From Pardosa pseudoannulata (Eukaryota > Arthropoda > Arachnida > Araneae > Lycosidae), in assembly GCA_032207245.1 (NCBI GenBank), contig CM063504.1, positions 86,080,710 to 86,144,709 on the forward strand: a stretch of 64,000 nucleotides of DNA. The letters are read 5' to 3'. Shown in pieces: positions 34,070 through 47,559 of this stretch. Under the pieces are notes generated by a model that did no database searches, was not told where the DNA came from, and saw only the letters and a list, made by a program, of their open reading frames with translations. Position 1 is the first letter of the stretch; every line of letters begins with the position of its first letter. Made by a program: the position numbers and the translations under genes.

Positions 34070-36840
34070 TGTGGACGCTATCCACGGGCCGCCATGTTTG
34101 ATGGTTGGCTATTAAACTGTACAATATACTCAACCCCTGGATCCGTGGATCCGTGATGGTGAATCCCCATTTTCTATCTACATATGTATATTGTACTTTT
34201 TTTACATATTGGTGTTTTATAGTTACAACAAATGTCTAGTTTTATTTCCACACTTGGAAGCTTCGTGATGAACCATTTTTCGCATATGCATATATTCTTC
34301 AGTATTATATTTTCACAGATTTTTATGGATATAAAATTAGTAAAAGTCAAGAAATTTATTTCAATTTCGTTATTAACTTTTTCAAAAACTGGACACAAGA
34401 TAATTTTTGGGCTAAATGACCCATCCCTGGGTTCTAGTGTTAAAAAGATTGCTATCCAATATTGTGTTTTGTAGCTAAAACCTTTATATTTATTTCATTT
34501 ATATATTCAGTAGTGACGCCATGTTTTTTTATCGTTCTGTTCTCCTTCAATCAAGTATTAACATGGTAGAATGAGTAAGTTTTGTATGCATCATGTGTAC
34601 AAACAAGCCACCACATCCACAACAAATTAGGTGCTTGACAAATGTAGGAAATTTAATATCTGAGCAACATCAATTCTAATTTACTTTGCATCACTCAATG
34701 GGTGTTAAGCTCTACATGTTTTTCTGAAAGTATTATCCCTTTCAATAAAAATTGGCGCCTTGCAACTTAGAATGTGGCGCCAACATCCTTTATCGCTTGA
34801 TATAGATTTTAGAGACCTTAAAGCGCCATTTATCTTTTTCTTTTCTAGAACAATTTTTTTTCTTTCGTTACATAGAACATTTCTATTTCTTACTGTGTTC
34901 TTTTTTTATTTCTTAGAGTAGAACCATTTGTCACTTATTGTCTGTTTTCTGTCATAATCACCGTTAAGATGTTTTTGGTGCTACGTCGTTACTCTATGAT
35001 CACTGATATTTTTTAGATTTATCTATCGACAAACAGCTTACATTTCAAGAGAAGTGAAAGAAGTTATGTCTTGGATTACGTAGCAAAATCATATGTATGC
35101 TTTTACGTGTTATTGCTTACTATTAGTTTAACAGAGTGATAGTTTTCTAAAATTTTGAAACCTATAATTAAAAAGTGTATAACTGCTATATAGTTTTCAA
35201 AGATAAGTAGTTAAAATAAACAGCTTTGTTCTTTACTATATTTTAAAATTCTAATTTGTACCTTAAAAATTAACTTTCTAAACTTGAAGTAAATATAAAT
35301 AGAATAATAAAGCAGTAAATAGTAAATAAAATAACTTATAAATCAAGATAAAGATGGAAAAATATTAGTTTAATATTTTAGCTATTTTTTAATAAAGTTT
35401 GTTTTGGAATATTACGTTTTTTTTTCTTTTTGTAAAATTAGACCGGGATATACTATTTAAAAATAATTGTGAAATAAATATATTTACAAATTTTACTAAA
35501 GTTTTTGTTATTACTGCAATTATTAATAGATAGCCATATTGAAATCGATGAATCTTCAATGTGTTTAATTAAGTTTTTAAATAGCATTGGCGAAAATAGT
35601 GAAACTATTTCTGTAATTGTTTGAAGTTTTAGATCTTTATTTGATATTTACTTTTAAAATTATTAGTATTCGTGTATTGTAGTATGGGTGAGTACAAGAG
35701 GTAATATCTTCGAATTCTCGTCGGCGATTACAAGATATACAACTCTATCCCTCCGACATTATAAATCCCTCATAAATTTTAGGGAGAATAATTACTAAAC
35801 TCATAGTTTTTCTTTTCCAAATTTAGTTAGTGTAATAGAGACAAATTTATCTTATTCAGTATACTTTGACATTTGTATATTTATGTCAGATAGCAAGGCT
35901 TAAAAATTAGTAAATTATGAGTATTATACATAGAATAGTAATTTTATATTTTTCTTATACACTTATGTTACATAAGATAGAAATGAAGTATATGTAAATA
36001 TTCAGAGGTAATAGGGAAAAGTTTATTCTTATTAAAATATATGTGAGATTTTAAGCGAAATTTTAAAGTTAAGGATTGTTTTTCGAATAATCCGCAGCGT
36101 ATTCTTTGGCTGTAATTCACACGGGTAAGAAAATGAATTTAAAGTCTCTATTAGTGCTACACTCTACAGAAAACGCTCAGCAGACGTCCCTAAGAGATCA
36201 CAGAACAGCGCTTCTGAAACTTCTTTCGCCGTGTACTCCATGGTGCCATGGGAGAACCACAGAGTTAGAGATCGGTCACACCTTGAGATAAATATAATGA
36301 GAGTTCTTAGCATGTTTCGACATTTGTGCAATGGCTACAGCTTAAATTTTATCTTTCAAGTATCTTCATTCCTTCTCTTCCAATTTCACAGATTTTCTTG
36401 ATTGCTGTTGCGGTACTGAGTATGTCCGTCGTTGCAAGCAGAACACGTATCAGAGATCCTTTCTTCGTTACGATTCAGGCCGATCTAGTCTGGTACCATG
36501 GTGAAATTTTAAGCGCTATTGAGCTGAGATGTTAAAATGAAATTGAGTTGAGCAAAATGGTACTGTTACTGTGTTCTCTATATTCTCGTCGAATCACACG
36601 ATGATATATTTACGTTTAAGATAAATATTAACTCTTGGAACTGCAGTTTTTGTTTTATTCTAACTAAAAGCGTTTAAATTTGAGATATTCCTCATAAAAA
36701 GAGAAGATGGGTAACAGGATTTCTTCCCTTTCAGATAAAGGATAACGAGGTAATTCATCAGTGACTTCTTCAGCATATATAAAACAAATTTACAGTGACC
36801 AATTCAAAACAGTAACATCAATATGTTGTTACTCGAAGAT
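34070..36840. other. No gene seen
   Basis: Mostly AT-rich. The part at 36080-36540 is somewhat GC-richer with frames 36106-36291 and 36326-36535, neither with a recognised domain. Confidence 0.4.
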
Positions 36841-36849
36841 TAACATGTG

Positions 36850-36912
36850 CTCCACAAATGCTTAAAGTTCATTCCGATGGCTACAAACATCCATGCTAAC
36901 AGAGGAACTGTA
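36850..36912 (-). mobile_element. SINE S1 fragment, very old
   Basis: The sequence 'tgcttaaag', 'attccgatggctac' and 'aaacatccatgc' follows the S1 minus-strand order (tgcttaaagccgattccgaacggctacgaacatccatgcc), with loss of both ends. Confidence 0.6.
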
Positions 36913-36914
36913 TT

Positions 36915-37850
36915 CCACAAAGATGCAGCGTAATAGCTCTCAGGCGTCATTGCCATAGAAATTAGACCATTTTTCAGTTGAAATTATGTTCTCCAAATTT
37001 CAAATCTGTATATCATTTATTCCTCAGGTTGACTTATCTTTTGAGCTCCTTATTATTTAACAATAATATTGTTTAATAATCGAATGAGCTCCAAGTTCGG
37101 GTATTTCGCATTTGCATAAACATGGCAAGTTCATTCCTCCAAATATTCCTCGAAGTACCCACAGAATGTGTGACAATCCCCAACCGAAATTTTAAAATAT
37201 TCAGCCGAAGGTCATGCGAGAAGTCAATGTGAATATAACTAGAATTAATCCTTTTAAAAATTATTTCTTTCTAAAGTCATCGGATTTTATTACCTCTAGG
37301 CATAAATTACTAAGCGCTGCGTTTCTGATTTAGATAGAAAATTATTTGCAGCCGATGCCTTATGGCAGATGGGCTTTAATTAACCGATCGATGATTGTCT
37401 TTTTATGCGGAATAGTTAATTTCACCCAGAGTTCTTTCCAGAGAATGATTATTAAAAGTCCCTAACACTTTTTAATATTCTCTGTGGAATTTAAGTATTT
37501 CTATTTTATCTTGCTATATTAATTGATATTTTATTATTTCTAAAAGTTATTTGTTAATATTGGGGTATTAATTATAAAAGCGTATTACATCATAAACTAA
37601 AATCGTAGTTCCTAAACCTTCAGGTTGCTTTTCTAAATTGACACGCATATATAAGCTGTTTCTTATACGCTACATACAATTATGTACTATATGTTCTATA
37701 AAAGGTTTTAATTGACTATGTCATTTTAAACAAACTAAAAAAAATAAACGATCGTATACAAATATTATTTATTTTCTTTTTATTTATATTCCATTTATTT
37801 TCATCAAAGTGAGGTCTTTTATATATTTTGAGAGAAATTTATAAAAAAAA
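36915..37850. other. No gene seen; AT-rich sequence
   Basis: Nothing supportable. Confidence 0.4.
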
Positions 37851-37865
37851 GACTCATCTTTCAGT

Positions 37866-38040
37866 CGGTTGGTTGATTTGGAGCGCTACGGTTTACTTTT
37901 TCCAACACGAGGGCTAATGAGATCGGGACCTACTGCTTAAAGCCGATTCCGAACGGCTACGAACATCCATGCCATCGGTGGGATTCGAATGAGCTCCGGT
38001 TCCGAAGGCCAGCACCCTAACCATTCGGCCATTGCTCGGC
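37866..38040 (-). mobile_element. SINE family S1, full length
   Basis: The minus-strand head GCCGAGCAATGGCCG and a B box changed to a partly lost form (attcgaatcc). Flanked by catctttcag at 37855-37864 and 38041-38050 (perfect 10 bp; possibly 11). Confidence 0.9.
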
Positions 38041-38366
38041 CATCTTTCAGTTGGAGTCAATGTAGTGAGAATAGCGATAGAAAGTGGATCTCATTGCAGT
38101 TGATAACGTGAAATTACTCCGTTGACGTAGCCTGAAGGCTGATCTTTGTTTGCTATTGGCTGAATATTGTCATTATTTGTTGTTTAGAATCCGGGATTTT
38201 CGGCGTTTTCGAACCTGTTATGCTAATAATTTTTTTAAATAGCGTTAGTTTGTTCAAATGTCGCATGACTACTCCAAATAGGAAACCTGTAGCTCGTAAT
38301 AATCTGCATTATTAGTTGCTACATTATTAATTACTTCAGATTTTTAATTATTTTACAAATGAAATA

Positions 38367-38690
38367 TTGTTGTAACGGAATTTATTCCTCACGTGTAAGA
38401 AAAGCCGTGAGAGGGCGCTGTTTTCTATTGTAAGTATGCTAACTTTTTTTGTAACGGTATGATGTCACTGAACCCTTACTTGCAACGTATTAACGTGCAT
38501 ATAGCACATTTATTGAAGGCATCCCAGGTTTAATAACACTGGGTATCATTTCTTTATATTTAATAAATGTTAGTTTGTTTGTGTTGCGAAATAGAAATAT
38601 TATTTTCTTGAACACGCCGATGCTTGTTTATTGAATATTTCTGAACCCGTGCCTTTGTTTCATTGCGACTCATAATATATAATTGTGTCG
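38367..38690 (+). repeat. LTR-like segment, tentative
   Basis: Starts TGTTGTAACGGAATTT and includes 'gagagggcgctg', then a region with AATAAA (38569-38575) and ends near 'cattgcgactca'. The TG...CA limits, a GGGCGCT word and a polyadenylation signal are LTR-like. No partner LTR, primer-binding site or clean target duplication was found. Confidence 0.3.
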
Positions 38691-39024
38691 TATTTTTGTG
38701 TAAAATGGAAAAAACCTTTAAGTTTAAATTTGATAAGCCATAATTATGTTGCTATTTTGAGTTGTTAACATATAGGCTAATGGAAAAATTAATACCAAAC
38801 TGCTAATCAAAAGAAATGCTAAACCTTTAACATCGCAACAAACTCAACATATTTGCAAAGGCATTTTTTTCTGAAAATTTTATTAATTGTTTAATGAATA
38901 TTCATTTTTTTAAATCGTTCTTTTGATAAACGTATATAACATATATCCACACAAATATTAAATAATTCGGGCCATATCATTTAGATAGATGTCACATTTG
39001 AATTCAGCACATTATTCATAAAAG

Positions 39025-39195
39025 GTTTTAGTTTCGAGTGCTACGGTTTACTTTTTGCAACACGAGGGCTAACGAAACCAGGGCCTATAGCTTAAAGCCG
39101 ATTCTGAACGGCTACGAACATCCATGCCACTTTGGGATTCGAACCCACGAACTCCGGTACCGAAGGCCAGCACCCTTAATCGGCCATCGTTCGGC
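39025..39195 (-). mobile_element. SINE family S1, nearly full length
   Basis: The minus-strand head GCCGAACGATGGCCG, the B box GGTTCGAATCC, and flanks attcataaaag (39014-39024) and attcttaaaag (39196-39206) that match 10 of 11. A small deletion removes part of the A-box spacing (cccttaatcggcc). Confidence 0.9.
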
Positions 39196-39209
39196 ATTCT
39201 TAAAAGAAA

Positions 39210-40070
39210 TATGTGTAGTAGAGATCATTCTTGGCAACTCTTCCCCTCTGAAAAGTCACCAAATCGGTAAAATGTCGGTAAAGTTAAAAGTGAAGTTTAA
39301 AAAAATGCCGAATAAGAAATGTTATTTATCAAATTAAATTTGCACCTTTTTTTAGTTAAACTTATGAACTCACAACCTTTACAATTGAAGTTTAAATTAT
39401 AGTTAGTCAAAATTTCCTCCAACCGGTCTCCTAGTATCTATTAACTGGGGAAAAAGATAATAGTTTAAAATTGTAACAATACATAACCATAACATTTCTG
39501 TAACCAGCATTTGTGCTTAAAACCAGTTGAGTCGCTTTTTCACATTTCTGTCGCCCACGCGTTTGAAATAGAATGGCTCGAATAAATCTACCCTGCTTTA
39601 TTTACATCTTAAAGCATCAAAACAAAATTCTCTTTTCATCTGTGTGCTCTTTGTTACTAAAAAATCTGAATAAAGGATTCGTGTATCAAATGTAGTGTGA
39701 CATCGTTATAACTAACTATAGGTTGTATTATTATTGCAATCTCTTATTGTGATATTTACTGTTGTGATTTATTATCGTGTGGGAGAAAAATCCTTTTGAA
39801 ATAGTTTGAGTTTTCGTTTAAAAGAGGTTATGTAAATAAAGAATCTTATTTTAAAGTATAAGGCACATCCTTTGTTAATTTTGCAAACACTATTTAAGTA
39901 AAATTGTTATTTATTCAATGCAGTGTAAATAATTAAGCTTTATTCCTTCAAAAATTATTTTGCATGTATATTTGATGTCGTATAAGTGCCATCATATTTA
40001 AGATATTTATAATTTACTTTTAAACTTACCTTGAAGAAAATTAAAAAAAAAAAAATCAAAATTAAGTCAT
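39210..40070. other. No gene seen; AT-rich sequence
   Basis: Nothing supportable. Confidence 0.4.
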
Positions 40071-40073
40071 ATA

Positions 40074-40540
40074 CTAGCATATAGCCCGTCATATGACGGA
40101 ATTAATACAATTTTTAATTTTCTAGAATTGTAAAGTACTCTATGGGGCAGGTAAAAAAATGGTTTGTTTTTAAACTGGGTACACGCTTAATAATTTGTTT
40201 ATACTACTCTAAAGTCTCCCAATACTGTGAATGCAGTAAGAATCACATTGAATTCATTTAGTCAAACCGTATGGTTATGTATAAAAAACAAACACACAAA
40301 CGAACTAGCTTCTTAATTTCAAACATATATAACTTTATTATTATATATATTATTTTGTGAAATAGACTCATAGTCTTTTATTAAAAGAATTTGTTGTTAA
40401 TGCGGGTGATAAAATTTTCCTTGCAACAAAAAATAATCGAGGATTAAATTTAAAATATCACATATATATCTAATCTATTATTTAAGCCAAATATAAAAGA
40501 AAATTGTTTACGTAATATCTAAGTTCAGTAATAAAACATA
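40074..40540 (-). mobile_element. Short non-autonomous Helitron, copy 2
   Basis: On the minus strand the element ends CCGTCATATGACGGG, then eight bases and CTAG (40074-40077) followed by T. Alignable to the copy at 30090-30562 over about 470 bp; strand is opposite. The terminal hairpin in this copy has lost the outermost C of its left arm. Confidence 0.82.
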
Positions 40541-40658
40541 TAAAAAAGTATTCCCACTGTACGAGCTTTCTTTTAAGAGTTGTAAATATTAAATTTTTAG
40601 AAATACCATTTAAAAATACTTATTTTATAACTGATCACTGTTTGCGTAATTTCCTTAA

Positions 40659-41374
40659 TTTCCAAACATTTTTAAGTTCGAAATTTGGAAAGGTCATTTA
40701 AACTTATACAGAGTTTGAATCCATGTTCTAAGTGTTCGTTCCTAAGTCATTTGAGTCCATTCGTTTTGTCATTTTTTTATTTAGTTCAATTAAACATTTC
40801 TGATTTTAGAATATTTTAAATTTTATTAAAAATCACTCTAAAATTTTTCCCATATTTTACTATGGTTAACATCGTTTGGAATATTTCAGGAATAAAGCTC
40901 TCCACGATTTCGTAAGATTGATTGACGTTTAACTACTCTTTCATTCTAGGGTAGTTAATTGATGATTAACGTTAATTTAAGAAGTTATAAAGTGTACTTT
41001 TGTACGATTTCAAAATTTCCAAACATTTTTAAGTTCGAAATTTGGAAAGGTCATTTAAACCTAAACAGAATTAGAATCCATGTTCTAAGTGTTCGTTCCT
41101 AAGTCGTTTGAATCCGTTCGTTCTGTCATTTTTTTTTATTTAGTTCAATTAAACATTCCTGCTCTTTTTTAAATATTTAAAATTTTATTAAAATTCACCC
41201 TACAATTTTTCCCATATTTTACTAAGGCTGACATCGTTTTGAAATATTTCAGGAATAAAGCTCTTCACGATTTCGTAAGATTGATTGACGTTTAACTACT
41301 CCTTCATTCTAGGGCAGTTAATTGATAATTAACGTTAGTTTAAGAAGCTATAAAGTGTACTTTTGTACGATTTC
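40659..41374. repeat. Tandem duplication, 2 units of 357 bp
   Basis: Unit starts (tttccaaacatttttaag) at 40659 and 41016. Units differ at scattered bases. Shared words: 'ggaataaagctct', 'gattgacgtttaactact' and 'aaagtgtacttttgtacgat'. Confidence 0.93.
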
Positions 41375-41379
41375 ATAAG

Positions 41380-42825
41380 TCAGGTAAAGTTACTTTGCAA
41401 TTACTACGGAAATAGATATAATTTAAATCACGATTAGCTACAATCCAATATAGTGTTAGGAGCACAGATAGATATTTTATAAAAATGTTTTTTATCTAAT
41501 CAAATTTGCTGCGTTTTTTAGCTAACCCATTTGCACAGGGGTACACATTACCACAACCTCTTAAAATGTCAAACTTTAATTTGTTAAATGTTAAATATAA
41601 AAAATCTCAACTTTTATTCGGCAAAAATTTTGCCAACAGGTCATCTAGTCCAAAAATATTGTTTGTATATCCTTCATTTTCTGCTTTACAGATCTTATTT
41701 GAATGTTGCAATGCAAAGTTTTATTTTTTTTATATAAGGTGACCTATATTCCAGTAAATGAGGGCATCACAATGATAGTGAACAAAGTACATTTTTTTCT
41801 TTTACAAAATGATATTATTTATCAAGATTATATGCTTGTTATTTGATATGTATGCATTTGTACATATATTAGAATATATTCTAATTACTAAATGTTTACT
41901 AAAAATTGATTTTAAAAACTGATTTACATTTCTAGGAATTTATTATGAACTAGAAGCTTTAGGATTCTTTAGCTTAACTATTCGGATTTGGTTCATTTTG
42001 GTTGGTAACTTCTCAAATACAGTAGTATCGTGATATAGCTTATCAAAATTCTATGTACAATATAAATGTGAAAAAGAATACGACGTTTATGGTGTCAATA
42101 TAAAATTATTTGTATGGATACTGAAGTCGAATGCCTCAATATTTCGTATTTCTACAAGCTTAGAAATCAACGAGCACACTTTTTTTTATTCCAGCCGAAA
42201 CAAATATCATTAAGAATAGCCTATCGATTAAGCACATTTTGTATACACGTATAAAAGTAAAATTTACGACTATTTTCCTAAGGACAGTGAAAGATGCTTT
42301 ATTTATCCCGGTTTAGTGAATCAATTTTGTTTCATTACTATGAGAATCAGAATTATAAGCAGAAAACTTTTATTTTTACTCCTTTTTTGTGTGTAAATTA
42401 AATTTTCTTTTTAAATCATTAAAATAAGAGAAGCAGTTCTTTTGTCCTCATTTTGTGTCTCATTTAGATGAAAGAACACATTTTTCAAAAGCATTGTCAA
42501 AATGCTGTTTTAACTTACAATTACTCAGTATGCCATACATGCATGATGCGCTATTATAGTAATGAAACATTGTTACAAAAATGTGTTACTTCCGAATAAA
42601 TTTGTTGCCTGATCGAATTCCTGCATGCTGAAAAGCAACCTTTCCCTTTTTCGATCTGCATATCCATAGGATAGATAAAAGATGTTAGTGAAGCGTGTTT
42701 ATTTGTGTAGTAAATTATATAAACCTAACTCTTATTTATATACAAACTGCAAATTAAATACGATACAACCGATGTTTAAAAAACAATCTTTTTTCATAAA
42801 AATATATAAATTATAATTTTCGATA
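41380..42825. other. No gene seen; AT-rich sequence
   Basis: Nothing supportable. Confidence 0.4.
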
Positions 42826-42830
42826 GTGAG

Positions 42831-43882
42831 TTTTCCACAAACTTTAATTTAATACGCTATATAAAATTTTTAAATTAAAAGTTTACAGCACTTTCTTATA
42901 AATACTATTGAAAACAACACTGAATGCCTTTTCTGACAGTTTGTTGTTTGTTTTCCTTGACAGTTACAGATATATTAGGGAAACCTCTGGTTCTATTCAT
43001 AGCTATATTTTTTTAAAGTGGATGAGATAAAAAGATTTTTTACAATATCTAAACGTTGCATAAAACAAAAGTGGATAAAAGAAAATCACGCAATTGGTAG
43101 AATAACTTGGCGACTAATTACCAAATTGCTTAACACTAACTTCAACGAAAATTATACATTTTAGTCATTGCTCCAGAGAAATTCTCCTTCTCTTAACACT
43201 TCATATATTAAGACTGTTTAGTGTGAGAGTTACAAAAGATATCTATACTCTAAAAATAATATTAGATTTAAAAGGTCTAATTGTAACGCAATACACAAAA
43301 TGTATTTTACTAGCCTTTTTTTTTTCCAAACCTAGAAAAAAAACTGTACTTTTACTTTTCCACTAACTTTAATTCAATACTCTATACAAAATGTTTAAAT
43401 GAAAAGTTTACAGCACTTTCTTATAAATAATATTGAAAACAGCACTGAATGCCTTTTCTGGCAGTTTGTTGTTTGTTTTTCTTGATAGTTACAGATATAT
43501 TAGGGAAACCTTTTACTCTATTCATAGCTGTATTGTTTATAAATGGATGAGATTAAAAAATTTTTACAATATTTAAGCTTAACATGAAACAAAAGTGAAT
43601 AAAAGAAAATTACGAAATTGGTGGAATAACTTGGCGACTATATACCGAAATGCTTAACACTAACTTCAACGAAAATTATATATTTTAGTCATTGCTCCTG
43701 GGGTAATTCTCTTTCTTTTAACACCTCATATATTAAGACTGTTTTGTGTGAGAGTATACCTATAAAGATACCTATACTCTAGAAATAATATTAGATTTAA
43801 AAGGTCTAATTGTAACGCAATACACAAAATGTATTTTACTAGCCAACACTTTTTTTTTAACCTAGAAAAACTGTACTTTGAC
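42831..43882. repeat. Tandem duplication, 2 units of about 525 bp
   Basis: Units begin 'ttttccac' at 42831 and 43356. Shared blocks: 'aagtttacagcactttctta', 'acagatatattagggaaacc', 'ggcgacta' and 'ttgtaacgcaatacacaaaa'. Confidence 0.93.
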
Positions 43883-43884
43883 TG

Positions 43885-44590
43885 AATAGAAATTCTTCTA
43901 AGGTTGGTGACGATTTATATCTTCTCTGCTAACAGAAGCTGTGCTTCCCTTCTGTTAACAACATTATCTTTGCTGTAATTCTCTTTTCAAACTGGGCGTT
44001 TGTACTTCTATATCGAATTGACAGCAGAGGATTTTTCGCCAACAGCGGTAAACAGTAATTTAATTTCCTTTAGAAAATAGACTTTCACCTTTTCCCGCTT
44101 GCTATATAGCAAAGAAAATTTTTTCTGAAAGGACTAAAAGTTACCACAATACTTTATGTGGACAAGTATAATCAGGGAGACATATTTCTTCCCCCACATT
44201 GTTAGGCCTTTCCGAAAGTGGAATAAAAGATTCTAGGTTTATGTTGTCAGAACGTTTACGTAACTAAACCTTAAATTACAAAAAGATTTTCTTTCAAGAA
44301 AGAATACCGGGGACTCCCAAGAATGTAAATTATTTACAGTGAGTTAATATGAGGGAAAAGCTTCAAGCACGTATAGACCATGATGAGAATATGCCTTGAC
44401 ACCATCCAACATTTTCCTCCTAGGGATTTTAAATGTTTATTGTGGTTTTTTTCTTCAATGAGTGAGTTCCTTAATAAATGAAGTGGCTTTACAGAAATAA
44501 AACTTCTTTTCTTTCTTTTGAGCACTTATCTTTTATAAAAATAAAATGGTAAGATTTTCTTTGTCTGTGCACTCATTGCAACGAAATCTT
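43885..44590. other. No gene seen
   Basis: Nothing supportable. Confidence 0.4.
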
Positions 44591-45106
44591 CTGAATGGAT
44601 CGAGATGGATGTACTTTCTGTTATTTTTAATAGGTCTGTGATCAATTTAGGCTATTTATTTCCTCGAAATTCTAATTGGCTCTTATGTAATTACTCTTTT
44701 AGCAATATTTTATGTGTATTCACACTTTTCTTTTGTAAGCATCAATTGAGCAATCGTACTATCGTACTAAAAATTTTTAAAAGACCACTTGACGTCAATA
44801 ATTAGGTATACTCAGATCGAAGGCTGAGCACAAAGCGATTAGTTAAGCTGCAAATGCAAAAACGGTGAGCTGCAGTTTTCTCTAACATTTAGTATTTATC
44901 TGTAAATTCAATCTAATTTACTAAAAGAATTACCTATACTGTCAGTGTATTAACCTCTGTTTATCAAAAGAAAAAAAAAGAATAGAAAAAAAATGGTTCC
45001 GATAAAATGTTAACATTGATAATCTATCTAAACGTCTGAATGGATCGAAATGGAAGTCCATTTAATTATTTTTAATAGGTCTGTGATCAACTTAGGCTAT
45101 TTATTG
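44591..45106 (+). repeat. 70-bp direct repeat, 446 bp apart
   Basis: 'ctgaatggatcga' to 'aggctatttatt' occurs at 44591-44660 and 45037-45106. The second copy is cut directly by a SINE tail, so any longer shared unit is obscured. Confidence 0.8.
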
Positions 45107-45107
45107 A

Positions 45108-45310
45108 AGCCCAAACCAAACCAAACCAAATCCATAAGCCACGTGACTCCCCACTCCTCAAGAGGGCATTTTGTCACAGCTACATGGATCCTTTTCACTC
45201 TGTCAGACGTGTCAGGTATTTCTCCAAGTTTTTGATGAAGGAATGAAGAAATTTTGCTAAGTATATCCGTGACTAAGTGACTTTTACCGTGAGTAAGTGA
45301 CCGCAAGACT
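45108..45310 (+). repeat. SINE S1 tail joined to dispersed repeat R3
   Basis: 45111-45128 is a CCAAA repeat typical of the S1 3' end. From 45135 the sequence ('agccacgtgactcc', 'gatgaaggaatgaagaaatt', 'ttgctaagtatat') aligns with 48311-48480, where it also follows an S1 tail. Confidence 0.75.
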
Positions 45311-45319
45311 TCAACATTG

Positions 45320-46870
45320 CCCAGCAAGCCTTAGCAGTTAACAAACAACATGTTTGCAACAAAAACATTAATATACTCTTGAATATCTCTTCTATTATCT
45401 GCTTCTAGATACTATTTTTAAATGATATTTACTCTATAAATTTATAAAACTGAAATTTTTCAAGCTTCTAATCTTATTATATTGTTTCTGCCCTTATTGC
45501 AGAAAGCTTCAATTTATCCTCAAAGTTGAGATGGTTCGAGTTAAATTGTATATTTTTACTAAAACATTTGTGTTCAATATATCCAACTTACATACATATG
45601 CACATATATGTTGGATATTTAATCATCAAAAACAGTATTAGAAAAATAGTTTTAGGATGCTTAGATTCTTTAGTAACTTCTCAGCTAAACTCAAAAAGCA
45701 TGTTTTTATATTAAAACAGTATTTTGTCTAAAATTTCCTCTTGAACTGCTATACGTACTCCTAAAATCACACATATCCGATGTCTGCTGCTACTTTTTGT
45801 TTATTTGTTAACAGCTTTCTTTCTCTTTATATTATACTTTGTTATTTATTTACATTTAGCATCTTTCTCTTGCAAAATTATCCAGTTTTATTGCTTTAAT
45901 AAGCCTGCCAGACAGAACAGAACATTTTTCTTATGCTGCTAAAAGCATTCATACGTTTGAAGAGGTAATTCGATTCAATAGGGTATTTTAATTACAAACT
46001 ATAATTCGTTTGTCCTCATGTTCCGACCACAACTATGAAACGTAAATTGAATGTTTTAAATTATATCTGGTTGCACTCTTGTATGGTGCATAATATCATT
46101 GCTTCGACATAAATTAGACCATCACGCTTGAGTTCCTCATATGGTATTAAGGTAATTAATTCTCAGAGCCGTGAATATGAATTAAGAATTTATTATATCA
46201 GTGAAGGAGCATAGCTTTTGTATTCTGATAGAAGTCGGGAAAAGTTAAAAATGCTGTGAGAAGAGAAAAATTGATTTGAATTACAAAACAAAGTTTTCTG
46301 TCCCTCTACCAACATTAATAAATTGACATTTTTTAAGCACAAGTTACGCCACTCAATGTAGAGTGTGTTCTCAAAGCGGCTAAGATTTGATTCCAAATTA
46401 AGATTTATATGAGTTTGTGTTAATCTCTGATTGCCCGTAAAGTTCTTCAAAACTCTCCCATTTCACTTCTATTTTTTAATCTTTACTTTTCTGACCCTCC
46501 AATTAAAATAAAGGACGCGATTTTTTGCCACTAGATTCCTTCCACATTTCTCAAAACTAAAGTTGAATTAATAATTGTTACATACGATCTTCTTACACTA
46601 TAAAAAGAATGAGATGTTTTTTCTCCTAAGAAAAACTGAGTATCTTTGCGAATTTGACCAGGATGTGCGCAATTTTGCTGACATGGTTATTTTAACAGTT
46701 CACTGCAAAAACTGCTGTCTTAAGGCCTAATTATCCATTAACCTGTACATGTTGTAAGTTAATTCTTACGCTGACCCATCCGAAGACATACAGCAGCATG
46801 CAAACTGAAGACCAGAGGTCACGTCAGCAACCACAACAGCTATTGAGCTATGCTGACCTACGAGAGTTCC
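45320..46870. other. No gene seen
   Basis: AT-rich; the part at 46780-46870 is mildly GC-rich and unidentified. Confidence 0.4.
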
Positions 46871-46878
46871 GTCATAGT

Positions 46879-47552
46879 TAACGTGACCATTTATTTTTTG
46901 ACTCAAAACGGAACATTGGTTAATTTAGGTCAAATCATAGGTAGTCAATGAAAAAAAAAACACTTTTTGAAAGTTATTTATTCAGAAAAAGTTAGCTTAA
47001 AAAAAAAAAAAAAAACAATAAAAAAACCCAAAAAAAAAAAAAAAAAAAAAAAAACAAAAAAAAAAAAAAAAAAAAAAAAAAAAACAGTTATAAAATAAAA
47101 AAAATATAAAAAAAAAAAACGTATTAAAAGTTACGAATCACAAAATATAGGTACCCAAAATGTTTAGCTATATTTATATTTAAGAGAAGAACAAATTTGT
47201 TTTAACATAGCTGGTGACGATTTCAAGTAAGAATAAAACTCTTAGCACTTTTTTTTTTAATTCACCTTAATTAACAACATCGCCTTTAGAACTGAAATTT
47301 GTAACTGGGTTTTCTCAGATGTCCACAATTTGTTCATAATAGAAAATACTCTCTCTACTGGAGCAGGCAAACATAAAATATATTCAATTAAAATAGCGAA
47401 GCATGGCGGTGGCCGACCGTCTGCTATGCAAATTTTCGCGTGTTTTCTGAAAACGGGACAATTTTGCGTCCCACAGTCCATTTCGGGGACACCGGGACTT
47501 GTAATTGTAAAAAAGGACAGTCCCGTTCAAAATGGGACGTCTGGTCACGTTA
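46879..47552 (-). mobile_element. hAT transposon, internally deleted, with transposase C-terminus
   Basis: 674 bp with perfect 11-bp inverted ends TAACGTGACCA (46879-46889) and TGGTCACGTTA (47542-47552). Flanks gtcatagt (46871-46878) and gtcatggt (47553-47560) match 7 of 8, a hAT-type duplication. The interior has an A-rich block at 46930-47120 and a minus-strand transposase fragment. Confidence 0.9.
47257..47481 (-). pseudogene. hAT transposase C-terminal dimerisation fragment
   Basis: On the minus strand an ATG in the element's 5' leader opens a 74-codon frame. The first 27 or so residues come from leader sequence. The rest contains LPAPVERVFSIMNKLWTSEK followed by a LKAMLLIKVN helix. This is the conserved hAT C-terminal dimerisation region (LPxxxxxVERVFSxMNxxWTxxRxxL...KAxLLVKVN). 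The BED-type zinc finger and the catalytic core are deleted, so the leader is fused to the C-terminus. It could at most make a small protein with part of the dimerisation surface. Confidence 0.8.
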
Positions 47553-47559
47553 GTCATGG

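Noticed and set aside
36106..36535. Two small genes in a GC-richer segment
   Set aside because: No domain or conserved feature; both frames are short and unsupported.
45108..45128. Independent CAAAC microsatellite
   Set aside because: Same pentamer as the S1 tail and located beside repeat R3 as at 48 kb; better explained as a strongly truncated S1.
46930..47120. Poly(A) tail of a retrocopy
   Set aside because: It lies within well-bounded hAT ends and has several interruptions; no retroposed body precedes it.
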